64,000 bases of DNA from Mangifera indica (GCF_011075055.1 NC_058149.1:6888449-6952448), one strand, 5' to 3'; positions 1 through 12,984 are shown, counted from the stretch's first letter. Numbers and translations: made by a program. The notes: generated by a model not told the origin, from the letters alone.

Positions 1-1739
1 TCTTGTAATAGGTTGGATAATGACTTAATTATCGATCAAAAGAGTCTCCAAACACATGTGCTCTTTAAAACATCTTATGGTTGCTTTGCCACTTTTCTTG
101 TAAATATCCACTAAAATGTGATCTAAAGAAAGAAATTTTCAGGTTGTTTTGATTTTTAAATATATTTCACTACCCTTGTTATTTTTTGGTGACTTGAAAA
201 TTCCTTATAATGGCATAAGAGCCAGCGTCCAAGGATATTTTTATGAAAATGTATACCTAGGATAACTTACATGCCATGTTGTCTCATTCTAGCAAAGGCA
301 TGCTAAATTTGGAAAGGTTTTTTAATGATTGCTTCACAACAGAACCTGGAAAACGCATCATGAATAGACATGCACATGACAACGCATGATCGATCATTAG
401 TGCATTCCACTATTATGACAAGCATGAAATCTCCTTGTCTATGAAGCTTTTTGCATATGGGCGTTCGTTTATCTAGCATGAAAGCTTGTTTGTTAGTTAA
501 ACTTTCATACATTCTTATGTTTGTTTGTCTTGTTGTTTATGTGTTTGAAAATTCTTCAAATTTGAGATATGCGACAATAAATGACTGTCCATATGCCCTA
601 CACACTCATTCGAGGTAGAAATTATAGTTTTAACCTTGTTTCGTAAAATAGGGACCAAATTACAAATTTTTAATCCTATGGGGTTTAATTAATTATGTAA
701 AACTTAAGGAAATAAAATGTAATTTAACACTTGACTAAATAATTGAAATTAATTCAATTTGATTTTGATTAAGATAAATGTATGTATGGTCATATATGTT
801 TGGTGCCCAATATATAACTAAAAGCCTATGGTTGTTTTATTTTAATTTTGGAAATGTATGATTGTAATTTATTTTTGTAAAATTGTCTTGCCTCATCTTT
901 ATATACTGGATCTAATTCTCATCTTATCTAACTTTTCTCGAATGTAACTCGAGATTTCTAATTTTATTGAATGCATAATTAGATTATATTTTATTTCCAT
1001 TTATTGAAAAATATGTGACTAGGAGATAAGGCCTTGTGCATTTAAAGAATGAAGACGAAGGAGAAGCCATTGAAAACCCAAAGTGTAGGATCTAGGTTGA
1101 CCAATCAACCTTTTATGGCTTGAGGGGATTAACATTGGAATAAATTGTATATCAGCATATTTACTTTACGTTGTGGTTTGCATATTAGGGGTTTTAACTT
1201 TTGAAAATATCATCTCACATGCGGACTAAAACTGGATAAATGATAATTTCAAATCCCTTAATTAACAATAAGTCAAAGAATAATAATTGACATCTTCCAA
1301 TATGACACCTCAATGGAGCTATTGTTCGTTGAAAACTTATACGTCACTTTTACTAGGTGAAAAGTTAGGTGGTAGTCATATTGGGACCAACTTAACTAAT
1401 GTACTTGTTCGCCAAAGCGAATGTGAAGTATGTTAAAGGTAGAGTAGGGATTGTATTTGTTGATGTAAGATGATATGTAGTATCTACCTTACTGATATCA
1501 AAAGTCACAATTCATGTCACGTAATTTGTTAGGTAACTCTTAACTCGAGATTATGGGTTACTGTGATTAATTTATAGATTTACCTAATTGGGCCAATTTT
1601 AGCTTGCTCATTAACACGAAGGTTGAGTCAGTCTAATAAGATCTCAATCCACTAAGAAGTCCATCGAGACTTCCTAAGTCTAATACTAAAGGTTATAATT
1701 TTTTATATGTCATCCAATCTCACTTACCTACTTGAGTTG
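1..1739. other. AT-rich stretch with no recognisable gene
   Basis: No frame here looks like a conserved protein in either direction; the short open frame near 303-512 on the minus strand has no motif I recognise. The stretch leads directly into a Copia gag relic, so part of it may be the LTR or leader of that element, but I could not find a matching second LTR downstream or a clear primer-binding site. It is low-complexity, AT-rich plant intergenic sequence. Confidence 0.5.
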
Positions 1740-1857
1740 TGTAACACTTGTGTGAGGGTTGAATGTTATAAGGTGTTGAATGCGCTATACGATTATAAGC
1801 TTTCAGAGTGAGGCTAAGTTAACCCTCATGTGACCAAGATAATTGGCTACATTAAAC

Positions 1858-3452
1858 TGTGATACCCCTAGGCGAATCCCACATCGACAAAGCACGGGAG
1901 AGATGCTGAGTCTGTGTGTGCTTTGTCTATGGATCCCACATTGGTTAGTGGTGGGAGAATTGAATTGGTTAAATAGCCTGTGAGCTCCTTAACTGTTAAG
2001 ACGCGTTTTGGGTTGTAAAGCCCAATAGCAAAACCATGATGAACTATGTGTCCAAAGTGGACAATATCTTAACAGTGGGCCGGGTTATTGGACCTGAGGT
2101 ATTACAAATGGTATCAGAGCAACTCCGCGTGTCCTCTTGAACGATGGTGGGGCAAACCTCAGCAAGGATGCTGGGTCCCGTAAGGGGGGGTGTATGTGAT
2201 ACCCTTAGACGAATCCCATATCGACAAAGTACGAGAGAGATGCTGGGTCTGTGTGTGCTCTGTCTATGGATCCCACATTGGTTAGTGGTGGGAGAATTGA
2301 ATTGGTTAAATAGCCTATGAGCTCCTTAACTGTTAAGACGCGTTTGGGTTGCAAAGCCCAGAAGCAAACCCATGATGGACTGTGTGTCCAAAGTGGACAA
2401 TATCTTAACAGTGGGCCGAGTTATTGGACCTGAGGTGTTACAAATGGTATCAGAGCAACTCCGCGTGTCCTCTTGAACGATGGTGGGGCAAACCTCAGCG
2501 AGGACGCTAAGTCCCGTAAGGGGGGGTGTATGTGATACCCTTAGGCGAATCCCACATCGATAAAGCACGGGAGAGATGCTGGGTCTGTGTGTGCTTTGTC
2601 TTTGGATCCCACATTGGTTAGTGGTGGGAGAATTGGATTGGTTAAATAGCCTGTGAGCTCTTTAACTGTTAAGACGCGTTTTAGGTTGCAAAGCCCAAAA
2701 GCAAACCCATGATGGACTGTGTGTCCAAAGTGGACAATATCTTAACAGTGGGCCGGGTTATTGGACCTGGGGTGTTACAAATGGTATCAGAGCAATTCCG
2801 CGTGTCCTCTTGAACGATGGTGGGGCAAACCTCAGCGAGGACGCTGAGTCCCGTAAGGGGGGGTGTATGTGATACCCCTAGACGAATCCCACATCGACAA
2901 AGCACGGGAGAGATGCTAGGTCTGTGTGTGCTCTATCTATGGATCCCACATTGGTTAGTGGTGGGAGAACTGAATTGGTTAAATAGCCTGTGAGCTCCTT
3001 AACTGTTAAGACGCGTTTTGGGTTGTAAAGCCCAATAGCAAAACCATGATGGACTGTATGTCCAAAGTGGACAATATCTTAACAATGGGCCGAGTTATTG
3101 GACCTGGGGTGTTACAAATGGTATCAGAGCAACTCCGCGTGTCCTCTTGAGCGATGGTGGGGGAAACCTCAGCAAGGATGCTGAGTCCCGTAAGGGGGGG
3201 TGTATGTGATACCCTTAGGCGAATCCCACATCAACAAAGCACGGGAGAGATGCTGGGTCTGTGTGTGCTCTGTCTATGGATCCCACATTGGTTAGTGGTG
3301 GGAGAATTGAATTGGTTAAATAGCCTGTGAGCTCCTTAACTGTTAAGACGCATTTTGGGTTGTAAAGCCCAGAAGCAAACCCATGATGGACTGTGTGTCC
3401 AAAGTGAACAATATCTTAATAGTGGGCCGGGTTATTGGACCTGGGGTGTTAC
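1858..3452 (+). mobile_element. Multimeric TRIM retrotransposon (five LTRs, four internal domains)
   Basis: Five near-identical LTRs of about 249 bp (1858-2106, 2195-2442, 2531-2779, 2868-3116, 3205-3452) start TGTGATACC and end GGTGTTAC(A). They are separated by four 88-bp internal domains, giving a 336-337 bp period. Each internal domain starts with a perfect initiator-Met primer-binding site TGGTATCAGAGC (e.g. 2445-2456) and ends with a purine tract (taaggggggg). There is no coding capacity. TTAAAC at 1852-1857 is repeated at 3453-3458, so the whole array is flanked by one target-site duplication. This is the architecture of terminal-repeat retrotransposons in miniature, which need enzymes from other elements. 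Minus-strand open frames inside are by-products of the repeat. Confidence 0.92.
1858..3452 (+). repeat. Tandem array, 336-337 bp period, 4.7 units
   Basis: The same interval viewed as a tandem repeat: unit starts at 1858, 2195, 2531, 2868 and 3205. The last unit stops at the LTR end and lacks the 88-bp internal domain, so the array begins and ends with an LTR. Units differ by scattered substitutions, for example in the purine tract flank and near the Met primer site. Confidence 0.95.
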
Positions 3453-6400
3453 TTAAACCCTTGTCGAGCTTGGGCTTTCTTGGACAATGAGCTTGCTATT
3501 AACCTGATATTGAAGTCTCTTCCTTTATCTTAGGCTAATTTTATGATGAATTTTAAATTAAGTGAGTAGGATGTGAAAAGGTTATTACCAATATGTTTGT
3601 GGTTGAAGTTAAGACACCTAATGCCAAGGGCAAAGGTAAGAGCAAAGGCAAGGGCAAGGGCAAAAGCAAGGCCCAAAAACAACCTGGTATTGTTACACAA
3701 CCTATTGGTGGTGTGGGGAAGGGAAAGGTTGTCTGCTTCTTTTGTGGCAAGTCTGGTTATTAGAAGAGACATTGTAAGGCTTTTTTGGAAAGCAAGAAGA
3801 AAAAGGTCAATGCTTTTACTTCAAGTATGTTTTTCATTGAGATAAATTATTCTCTTTATACATCTTGGGTTGTAGACATAAGATGTGATGATCATATTTG
3901 TTTTAATATATAAGAACTATGGTAGAGTAGATTACTCACTTAAAGAGAGGTTGACCTATATGTTAGAAATAAAGCACACATTACTACATTAGCTATGAGA
4001 ACTTATTATCTCAGGTTGCCTACAAGGCTTGTTTTAAAATTGAAGAATTGCTATTATGTATCGTCTATTTTTGAGAATTTAATTTATGTAACTATTTTAG
4101 ATTTTGAATGATATTATAGAATAACAATATTGAGTGTTTTTCAATGTACAAAACAAACATTTGAATACCACATATCTATGACATTACATGCTAAGCCATA
4201 TATAAAAACTTCTCAAAGAAAGAGTTTTGCAATCATTTGACTTTCAACTATATGATGAATGTTGGTCATGCCTATTGAGTGAAATAACCAAAACAACTTT
4301 CATTGGACTTAGTGAAAAAATGTGTACAACCCCATGATAGTGTATAACATATATGAAGAATCTTACTTCATCATATTTATTGATAATTTTCGTAGATATG
4401 ACTATGTGTTTTTGATGAAATACAAGTCGAAATGCTTTGAGAAATATAAAGAATTCAAGAACAAAGTAAAAAAGCAACTTGGGAATCATATTAAAATCTT
4501 TTGAAATGATTAAGGGTGTGAATACCTAAGGTTGAATTCAAAGAATACCTAAAGTAGAATATGATAGTATCTCAACTCATTCTTTCAGGTACATTACAAT
4601 ATAATGGTGTATCTAAACAGAGAAATATGACTTTGATGGAAAAAGTCTATGATGAGTTTCATAGATCTACCCTTGTTTTTTAGAGGTTATGCTTAAGAAA
4701 CAATTACCTATACATTAAACAGTGTTCTATCTAAATTTATAGATAAAACTTCATATAAGTTATAGACTGGGTGAAAACCCAATCTAGATTACTTAAAGAT
4801 TTGAGATTTGTAGCTTATATCAAAATATTGAATTCGATCAAGTTAAACGCTAAATTCTAAAGGTGTATCTTTATGGAGTACCTAAAGGAAACAAAGGGCT
4901 ATTACTTCTATTGCTTGGAAAAGCAAAATGTTTGTGTTGCTCGAGTCGATGTTTTCCACAAGAGAAAGCTTATTCTTAGGAGGATCAATGGAAAGAAGAT
5001 AGAACTTGATAAAATTCTAATACCATAAGATATCACACATATTAGATAAGATGATATGTCATTATAGATGGTTGATCATAGTAAAAAGGTCACTCCATCT
5101 CAAGTGGAACATAGTGAACCAACTCAACACACATAAGAGCTTTGTAGGTCTAGTAGAGTATGCCACGAGCCAAAGAGATTCAATTTTCTCATGACCTAAC
5201 ATGGTGATATATTGGTCATTAATGATGACAAGCCTACGATTTATGTCGATGTTGTATTGAGTCCAAATTCTAAGAGATGGATTAAAATCTGTAAGGTGAA
5301 AATGAGTTTTCAAGAAGAAAACCAACATAGAAGGAAACATGCATACCTTTAAGGCATGCTTAGTTACTAAAGGTTTCACTAAAAAAGAAGACATTAACTA
5401 TGATGAAACCTTTTCATCTATTATGACACTTAAGTCTATTAGGATTATACTTGTGATTGCTATAAACCATGACTATGAAATCTAACAAATGGATGTCAAG
5501 ACAACTTTTCTAAATAGTAACTTAGTAGAGGATTTGTATATAACACAACTTAATGGTTTCATTCTTGTTAGACAAGTTGCTAAGGTATGCAAGTTGTAAA
5601 TGTCCATTTATTGATTAAAACAAACTTTAAAGAGCTGAAACATTCATTTTGATGAAGCTATACATAGTTTGGCTTCATAAAAAATGAATATGAATAGTAT
5701 GTGTACAAGAAGGTTAGTAGGAGTATAAAAACATTTTTAATATTGTATATCAATAACATATTGATTATTGAAAATGATGTATCAAACTTGCAATTAGTAA
5801 AGACTTGGTTATTCAAATACTTCTTTATGGAAGACTAAGGAGAAATAACCTACATCCTCGGTATTAAGATTTATTGTGATAGATCACTTAGGCTGCTTGG
5901 CCTAAGTCAAAGCACGTATATATATAACATGTTAACTTGATTCACATGGAAGAATTCAAGAAAGAATTTCTACCTATCTCCCATGATGTATATCTCTCAA
6001 ATGAGATGTGTTCTAGACAAAATTTAAAAGGGAAAAGATGAGCCAAATCCCATACGTGTCTATAATAGGATTGATCATATATGTCATGCTATATATGAAG
6101 TTGATGTCTTATAAGCCTTGAACATTTGTAGCATGTATCAGTCTGATTTAGGTGAAAAACACTGACCAACTGTCAAGAATATCCTGAAATGCTTGAAAGG
6201 GAATAAAGATACATTCTTGGTGTATGTAGCAAACTTTGAGCTTATTCTGAGAGGATATAGTGATGCTAGTTTTTAGACTAATCAAGATGACTTTAAATCC
6301 TAATTGGGATTTATGTTTTGCTTAAATTGTGGTGTCGTTTATTGAAAAAGGTCTAAACAAAGTATAATTGCTGATTCTACAACACAGTCTAAGTAGATAA

Positions 6401-6480
6401 AAAATTTTGAAACCAAAATTTAGTTATTTTTATGGATTAGGATATGTGTCAAAACCAAGTCCATCAAAATCATCAATAAC

Positions 6481-7740
6481 ACTTTTGTATGAAAGTAAGC
6501 TCCCAACTGAAAGACAATAACATATAGAACTTGAAAGTAAGCTTCAAACTGAAAGACAATCTTGTGAAAATCTTGAGAAAATGGTTAATAGTCTCTCTTA
6601 TTAGCTCAAACTTGACCTTTTGAGAGGCCTGAGCATCCACTCTCTTGAAGATGTATGGGTGTGACCTTTATATAGGCGCAACCATATGTCAGACCAATTT
6701 GGGTATCCAATTCCTGATTTTGGCCTAATTTAACTAAAATTCAATTCTAGAAATATGGAACGGACAATAAGAACCTTGGAGCATACCTAAGATTGTAACA
6801 TTTATAGAAATTAGATGAAGTAAACCAAAGGTTATTTTAAGGTAGACACTACTTTTATATCTCCGACATGATGAGATATTGATTAATGAAAGGATTTGAT
6901 TACACGCTAATCATATCATTGATAGGTTCTCATCTTTTGTTAACTTTTAGTTATTTGGGTGACCATAATGCATTGATATATGCCAATTTTGGTCTGTAAA
7001 TGGATGGCTGATTAATTATACATTGGTCATGAATCCATTTACTGCTAACATGATGAAGAATCTATAGGTCAGATACAAAAGGATTTGAATGCATGATTTT
7101 GAAAGTTATAAATTGCATAGAGTGAATCAAGTCTGATAATCTGTTCTATGGCTTTGAGCACTATAAGATTGTCGGATGTAGGTAATATTTTATCTTACCC
7201 CAATGGCTAAGATGATATAACCCAAATATTGAGGACATGAGAACATTCAACAAAGGGTTGACCTTATCCAAATCTTAACAATTGTTCAAAAGATTTGGAT
7301 AGTTATGATGTGGCTGCAACGACATGTTACTATTCATTATTTGGAACACTCATTCCTTATTCATTAGCTTAATGACTGTTCCATTCCGTCGTGTTTATAT
7401 AAACACACTGTTATGCAACAATACAAAGACTTTGGTTAATGCTAATTCTACAAACACTCCATGCACTCCACTCACATTCTAGAAAATGTAAGAGCTGTTC
7501 CATTGCTTCTGTTCTTCCTACTACTCGGTGTTGAGATCAAGAGCCTAGCTACTCTTTTTCAGAAATCAAAAGGCCTCTCAAATTCAATTGTAAAGTGAAG
7601 CAGCCAACAATAGGAGTAAGTATTCTCAAAATACCCTTTTAGTTTTATAATGCATATCATTGCCTAATAATATGATCTTGGTTAGTTTTGCGAGTGAATA
7701 TCAATTTTAATTGAATTATTTAACTACATTTGATATTTTT
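6481..7740 (+). repeat. LTR-like copy of dispersed family 'R1' (3' flank of the Copia relic)
   Basis: About 6,810-7,150 is recognisably similar to the reverse complement of about 62,490-62,960: both share blocks such as AAGGTAGACACTA / AAGGTGGACACTA, GATGAGATATTG and ctaacatgat. A TATATAAACACACTG promoter-like block at about 7,398-7,412 is consistent with LTR sequence. The position just after the RNase H relic fits a 3' LTR or 3' untranslated region of the preceding Copia, but neither LTR boundary is certain. Confidence 0.45.
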
Positions 7741-8529
7741 TATCCTGAAATCACACCCTCGAGCTTGGTCTTTGTTTGCAATTTCTTTATTTGATAGATT
7801 CATATTGACCTAATTAATAGAATATGTTTTGATAAAATCGTAATTAGTATACTGAGTAGCACGATTAAATTTAGTTTCAGCAATATTAGACTTTTAAGCA
7901 TAATCAAATTGTTGAGCAAGAGGTGTCTATTTAATGGGTTGAGCAACTTGAGAAACTATTAGAGGAAAATGTGGTGGAGGAAGAGGAGTTCTTGAAAATG
8001 GGTATACATAAATTCTTACTAGTTTTTATGCAGAGTAATATTAATATTACATGAATTTATAATAAATATTAATTTGAGTTTTAATTATATTGTGTCATTA
8101 TATGATTAAATATTATTTTATTTTTAATTTAAAATTATTTAATTATATAATGATATATTTATTGAGTCTCAAATTTATAGTCTTTATAAATGTGTATAAT
8201 TATTATATTTTTTATGAGCAAAATATTTGCAAGACAAGAAGACGATGACTTGGTTGACAAGGCCATTGTTCGAAGCGACAAAATGTTCAATTGAGAAGCT
8301 GAGTTGTCAAAGGTTGATGGAATATGTGCGGATGAAACAAATAAAATAATGATCTTGAAACGAAGTGGAAAGGACCCAGCTTTGTATTTAATGGACGAAC
8401 ACTTGGGTCTCAAGAAATTTCAGGAACACTTAGGGAAAACAAGTGTTCTCTAGCGAATGTTTGCAACTAGTGGTTGTGAGTTTGGATTCACGTTAATTTT
8501 GTTTATTAGAAATGTTCTTGATAAATTGG
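7741..8529 (+). other. Unidentified stretch with a coding-like segment at 8,217-8,455
   Basis: In one + strand frame, 8,217-8,455 reads about 80 residues with a single stop, rich in charged residues (blocks DDDLVDKAIVRSDKMF and LYLMDEHLGLKKFQEHLG). A shorter acidic run (EQLEKLLEENVVEEEEFL) lies at about 7,940-7,995 and is followed by a GT. These could be exons of a decayed gene or unrelated retroelement sequence. I do not recognise the family and do not assign a function. Confidence 0.25.
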
Positions 8530-9235
8530 AAGGTTTGTTAATATTGTTTGTTTGCATGGAGTACCATTATCCATTACTTTGGATATGGATATCAAGTTTT
8601 TTGCAACATTTTGGTTCACTTTATGAAAAAGATTTGGTATTGACTTAAAGTTGACTAGCATCTCTCATCCACAAACTGGTAATCAAACTAAAATGGTCGA
8701 TCGTTTTTTGGATATTTTGAGTCATTACATTTGTGGAGATAAAAAAAAGCAATAAGACTTTGCATTAACTCAAACTGAGTTTGTTTATATCAGTTTAATT
8801 AATAGATTGATTGAAAATACTTTTTTTGCTATTATTTTTGTCAAAGTTCTCAGGTATGATACTGATATTTTCTAGATTCTCTTTGGTATATAAATATATA
8901 AGTTTTGTTTGTTTTGCTTAAGTTGAACGTTATAAGGATATATTCAAAGAGGTATAACAATATTTAGAGGGCATTCTAACCTATATACTCACAACCAATA
9001 GCAATGGAGGGATCAAGTGTTCAAGATTGGAGATCAAATGATGGTATACTTTAGGAAAGAGAGACCACGAATAGGTAGGTATTCATGATACGTTGTACTA
9101 AAAGAAGTATGGTCTATACAAAATTTTGACGAAAATTAATTATAATACTCATATGGTAGACTTACCAACTAGTATTGGCATAACTAAGACATTCAATATG
9201 ACAGATTTTTCTATTTTGTAATTTTGAGGGTGATA
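8530..9235 (+). pseudogene. Gypsy integrase relic (core and C-terminal part)
   Basis: The + strand reads the end of a Gypsy integrase core: a HGVPLSITLD-like block at about 8,555, then WFTLWKRFGIDLKLTS and SHPQTGNQTK at about 8,610-8,690, the conserved HPQT-x-GQTE region of Gypsy integrases. A C-terminal part with VFKIGDQMMVYFRKERPR at about 9,018-9,075 and DLPTSIGITKTFNMTDF at about 9,162-9,215 matches the GPY/F-type region. Several stops and frame changes interrupt it. Reverse transcriptase and LTRs were not found nearby, so this is an isolated fragment. A ggggg tract at 9,279 could be a remnant of the polypurine tract. Confidence 0.75.
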
Positions 9236-12200
9236 TGTATGATGATAACTTGAGAGTGAATTCTACTTTTTTAACAGGGGGAAAACGATGAAGGATCAAG
9301 CCAACAATCGAAGCATGATGAAAAACCTACTCGTTTATTTAATTTACTTCTTTATGATTTTGACATCGAATTTTTTTTATTATTTTTCTTTCAAAAATTT
9401 AGGATAATAAAATTACTTTTGTACCCTTTAAAAGCTAGCTGTTGTAAGAATGTTAAATTATGGGTGAAAAATATATGATTTGTAAATTCAAAAGACGAGT
9501 AAGAGTTTTAAACCAATAATTGAGCCAAAACTGGTTAATCATTCGTTTATTTACTGTTTAAATAATAATGATATGAGAATAATGTAAGAATAATCATCTG
9601 ACAAATGTTGAATAGCAAAGTTCTGAATTTTTAAATAAATAGATAATTAAAAATTAATTATATATATTTTTTATATGTGCATCTCACGGTAAAGTTATCT
9701 TGAGAATAATTAATATTATCTCTATTATAAGTTATTAATTTTCTTTTGGCTGTAATCATCATAACAAAAATAATAAAAAATGAATCATATAAGACGTTTT
9801 ATTTAATATTTAGGGTTGTGATGTGAGTATCAACATTATCATGATTACATCCAACGGCGGAAGTGGGGTCTGTCTTGTTATGCCACAACATTCAATTTTT
9901 TCATGCACTTCATTGTCCTAAATAAATTAGTCCAATCGTAAATATATGTGGTTGGTTCATTTTATTTTTATGCATTATTTATGATTACAATCTTCTTTCA
10001 AATCTATCTTCCACTATGTCGAAAGCAATCATTCTTCCTTCATCATTTTCTTACTTTTTTTTCTACTTGGGTCCATCACTTTTTGCTCAATTAGTGAGCC
10101 ATCAATTTTGAAGAACAACTTTAGTAAATTATTCTGCAAAAAGATGATACATTAGGTTTAAATCACTATAATTGGTCTTTTTGTCTCCATCACAATTCTC
10201 TTTTTTAAACCCAGCAATTTCTCATATTAATTTGGTTACTCATAAAATGAATATTATTTTATTATTTAATAGTTAACTTGCTAGAATTCAAGAATAAATA
10301 ATTTTTCTTCTTGTTCACTCAGTATACTTTACACTTATCTCTTAAATTTGTCATCAATGTATCTATGCCTTTCTATTTTACAGAGCTTTTAGCAAGAATT
10401 CGATTAACACCAAAGATGAAGCAGACAACTAAAAGTCCCATGAGTTTCTATCATTGTCCTGTAAATGTGGTTGTATTATTACATTCTAATTCTAAGATTA
10501 AAAGTAATTGCTTTAAATAAGACTGCTTGAATCAAACAAATATTTGAGCCATCATTTCATAAGTACATGTAAATTTTATATATATAAATATATATATGCT
10601 TTTCAACCATTAGAAAAAAGAAAGAGGCATAATAAAAAAGAAAAAACGAATAAAGTTAAACATCTTTATATCAATAATCATAAGGCACCGACAAACAAAT
10701 AATGTTAGACAAATTGTCATGGCAATAATGGTGGAGATAGTTTGAGGAAGAAGAGCGGCTATCTAGCAAGACGTAGCAGAAAAATATTAGAACCATTTTC
10801 TCTGAAATAATTTTAGTTTTTAAAAGACTAGTCATCTCGAGTATTCTTTATGTCAAAATTGTAGATATGTGTGCATCACCTTTGATTTGTTGAAACCAGC
10901 TTCACCCCATCCTTAGAACTATTATTTGAAAAGTAATGAGATCATTTTGATATAATACCTTAGCTTAATATAAAACTTAGAGAAGGTTTGATATATGCTA
11001 AACCAAAATACTATTAGTCATGAGTTTAAAATTCATGGAGTGCATTTATTTAATTAGTGAAACTTTCATGCGCCTATAGATGGATCAGTAGCCTAAGCCA
11101 AGTGGTTTCATCATAAAAAATGAATGCTTCAGGCCATGAATTTGAAACCCATATCCATCAATAGAATTAAAAAAAAATTTGACCATTCTTGATACATAAT
11201 GACACATGTATTTAAGTACAAACTGAGACTATAATCATATCCACGTTATAATTTTAATTCCATCTAACATATATGCCAAATTTAATAAACAACTCTTACA
11301 ACTCTAGATAATGGCTTGCCTAAATAAACGAAAAAATTAAATCATTTTTAGGGTATAAATTGTGTTGGTGTACACAAATGAGAAGTATACCAAGTCTGAC
11401 TCAGGTATAAAAAAATGAATAATCAAAATAAAATTAATAAAAAAACATTTTTTTTTACTTAGTTTGATAAAAAAGATCAATAGTTTATATCCATAGTGTT
11501 GTTGTTATCTTGGCAATGCAAGATTATAGAGTAAGCAGAAAATACGAGCGTTGCAAGATGGTTTAAAGCAAAAAAAAAAAAAAAGATTCTCATTCCTTTT
11601 CCCACTGTTTTGTATTTATATTAGTAAAAGTTAAAGTTACATGAATTTCAGATAGTATAGTGATTAATGGCTTAATGAGTGTTGTAAAATATGGTCTTAA
11701 TATAGTAAAAGAGTAATTACACTTTAATTTTATTTTTGAATTTGAGGATTGATGATTATTTGATAATAGGAAACATTTATTAAGTGCTAGATGATTGTTG
11801 TGATTGTGGCAAATTTGGTCCTTGTTTCTTGTTTTGTGCCTTCTGAAAAAAAAAAAGAAAATCTTCCCTGAGGCTAATCCTATAGGTTTGTGGGCTGGAA
11901 GCCGCCCTAGTTTGTAAAATCTTCCCTAGGAGTCATATCTATGAGTTTACTCAGATAGAAATTTTGATCGCATAACAGTTCCCCCTAGTTTGTAAAGTGC
12001 GAATAGTGCTTAGAAATTTTTAGCCTCTTTTACATAGATAGACACCATGTGCTTGATTAGGATTCCATGATTCCTTAGATGGTGGTAGGTACCAAGCATT
12101 TAATGTGCTACATGCACAATCTATATCCTTCTTGAATTGATTCAAAAGCTATGATGTATTGAGGGTTATATCTCTTGTCCATAACTTGATATTGAAACAT

Positions 12201-12369
12201 GCCTTAGTGATGGCTTTATATGATTTGTATTGTCTTTTATTTTTTCTCAAAATGTTCATAAAAATGTTGTCAAGTCTAGACTTAAGTCATACAATTTTCC
12301 TTAAGCATTCTTCTTTTTAGCAAAACCCTAATGTTCTCAATTCATCTCTCATTCAAAAGTCATTATTTG
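9236..12369. other. AT-rich intergenic sequence, no gene seen
   Basis: No conserved protein motif in any frame. Contains poly-A/T runs (e.g. 11,568-11,583), a short TA-rich run at about 10,577-10,597 and scattered short open frames without features. Some blocks (about 11,850-12,000) resemble untranslated LTR-like sequence, but no pair of repeats, primer-binding site or target duplication could be tied to them. Confidence 0.5.
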
Positions 12370-12965
12370 CCTATGCATTCTTCATCCTCTTTTGTCAAGG
12401 TAAGACCACCTTTATCAATTTTTTTTTTTAGGTTATGTTATTTGGGTAGAATTTTGTAGAGAAAGGTATCTTAGGGTTTTATATTTTGGGCATCTATTGA
12501 TTGAGAGTTGTTTTATGTTTTATTAGTACCTTTTAGATGTCTTTTGAGAGTTCTAATAATGATGGTATTTGTGATTACACTTTATTGGAAGACTCGCATT
12601 TTTAAGAGACTTTACAACTAGTTCACACATGGAAGAGGACATCAAGACGAGTCATCCTAGAACTTCTTATCAAAGTAAACTTTGCAAGCTATCTTAGCAG
12701 GGTTGTTCTAAGCAGCGAGCTAGTGGGTGAGAGTATTCTTTGTTTTCTATTGTCAAGGTAAGACTTTTTTTGTCTTTTCTTGCTGTATTGTTTGTGTATA
12801 AGTTCGTAAAGATTTACATTTTGGGACATCGAATGATTTAGAGTTGTCTTATTTATACCTTTTAGATGTGTTTGAGAGTTTTAACAATGATAGTATCCAT
12901 TATTATGTTGAGTTGGAAGACTCACATTTTGAAGAGACTTCGTAACTACTTTGTTGAGGGATGTG
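12370..12965 (+). repeat. Diverged direct duplication, offset about 330-360 bp
   Basis: Two copies of a roughly 230-250 bp segment follow each other: about 12,370-12,620 and 12,735-12,965. Shared landmarks in the same order are TGTCAAGGTAAGAC (12,393 and 12,751), a tttgagagtt-taa-aatgat block and TTGGAAGACTC-CATTTT (about 12,586 and 12,914). The first copy has an ATG that reads SFESSNNDGI, the second FESFNNDSI, so the segment may once have been coding. TCAAG/GTAAG resembles a splice donor. No family recognised. Confidence 0.55.
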
Positions 12966-12984
12966 AATGTTGGAATTGGTGAAG

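Larger units (their letters stand above)
1740..6480 (+). pseudogene. Decayed Ty1-Copia gag-pol relic, split by a TRIM insertion
   Basis: Pieces of a Copia polyprotein appear in the expected order on the + strand but with many stops and frame changes. Gag sequence runs to 1,857, is interrupted by the TRIM array at 1,858-3,452, and resumes at about 3,459 (frame reads roughly GYIK/PLSSLGF across the junction). A CCHC zinc knuckle lies at 3,734-3,775 with a stop inside it, preceded by a Lys/Gly/Ala-rich linker. Protease and pre-integrase sequence (WVVDIRCDDHIC) follows near 3,870. The integrase core is at about 4,320-4,620 (FIIFIDNFRRYDYVFLMKYK). Reverse transcriptase and RNase H relics lie at about 5,390-6,450, including SLLILYINNILIIEND-like sequence near 5,740 where the YVDD box should be. 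It is not functional. Lineage not assigned. Confidence 0.8.

Noticed and set aside
2326..2905. Minus-strand open frames of 74-80 codons inside the TRIM array
   Set aside because: They repeat with the array unit and span LTR sequence; they are by-products of a non-coding repeat.
1858..3452. Cassandra-type TRIM with 5S rRNA-like LTR
   Set aside because: I looked for 5S internal promoter wording in the LTR and found no convincing match, so it is called only a TRIM.
3573..3845. 90-codon open frame rich in Lys/Ala/Arg
   Set aside because: It is a shifted reading of the Copia gag linker and zinc knuckle, whose conserved frame is different.
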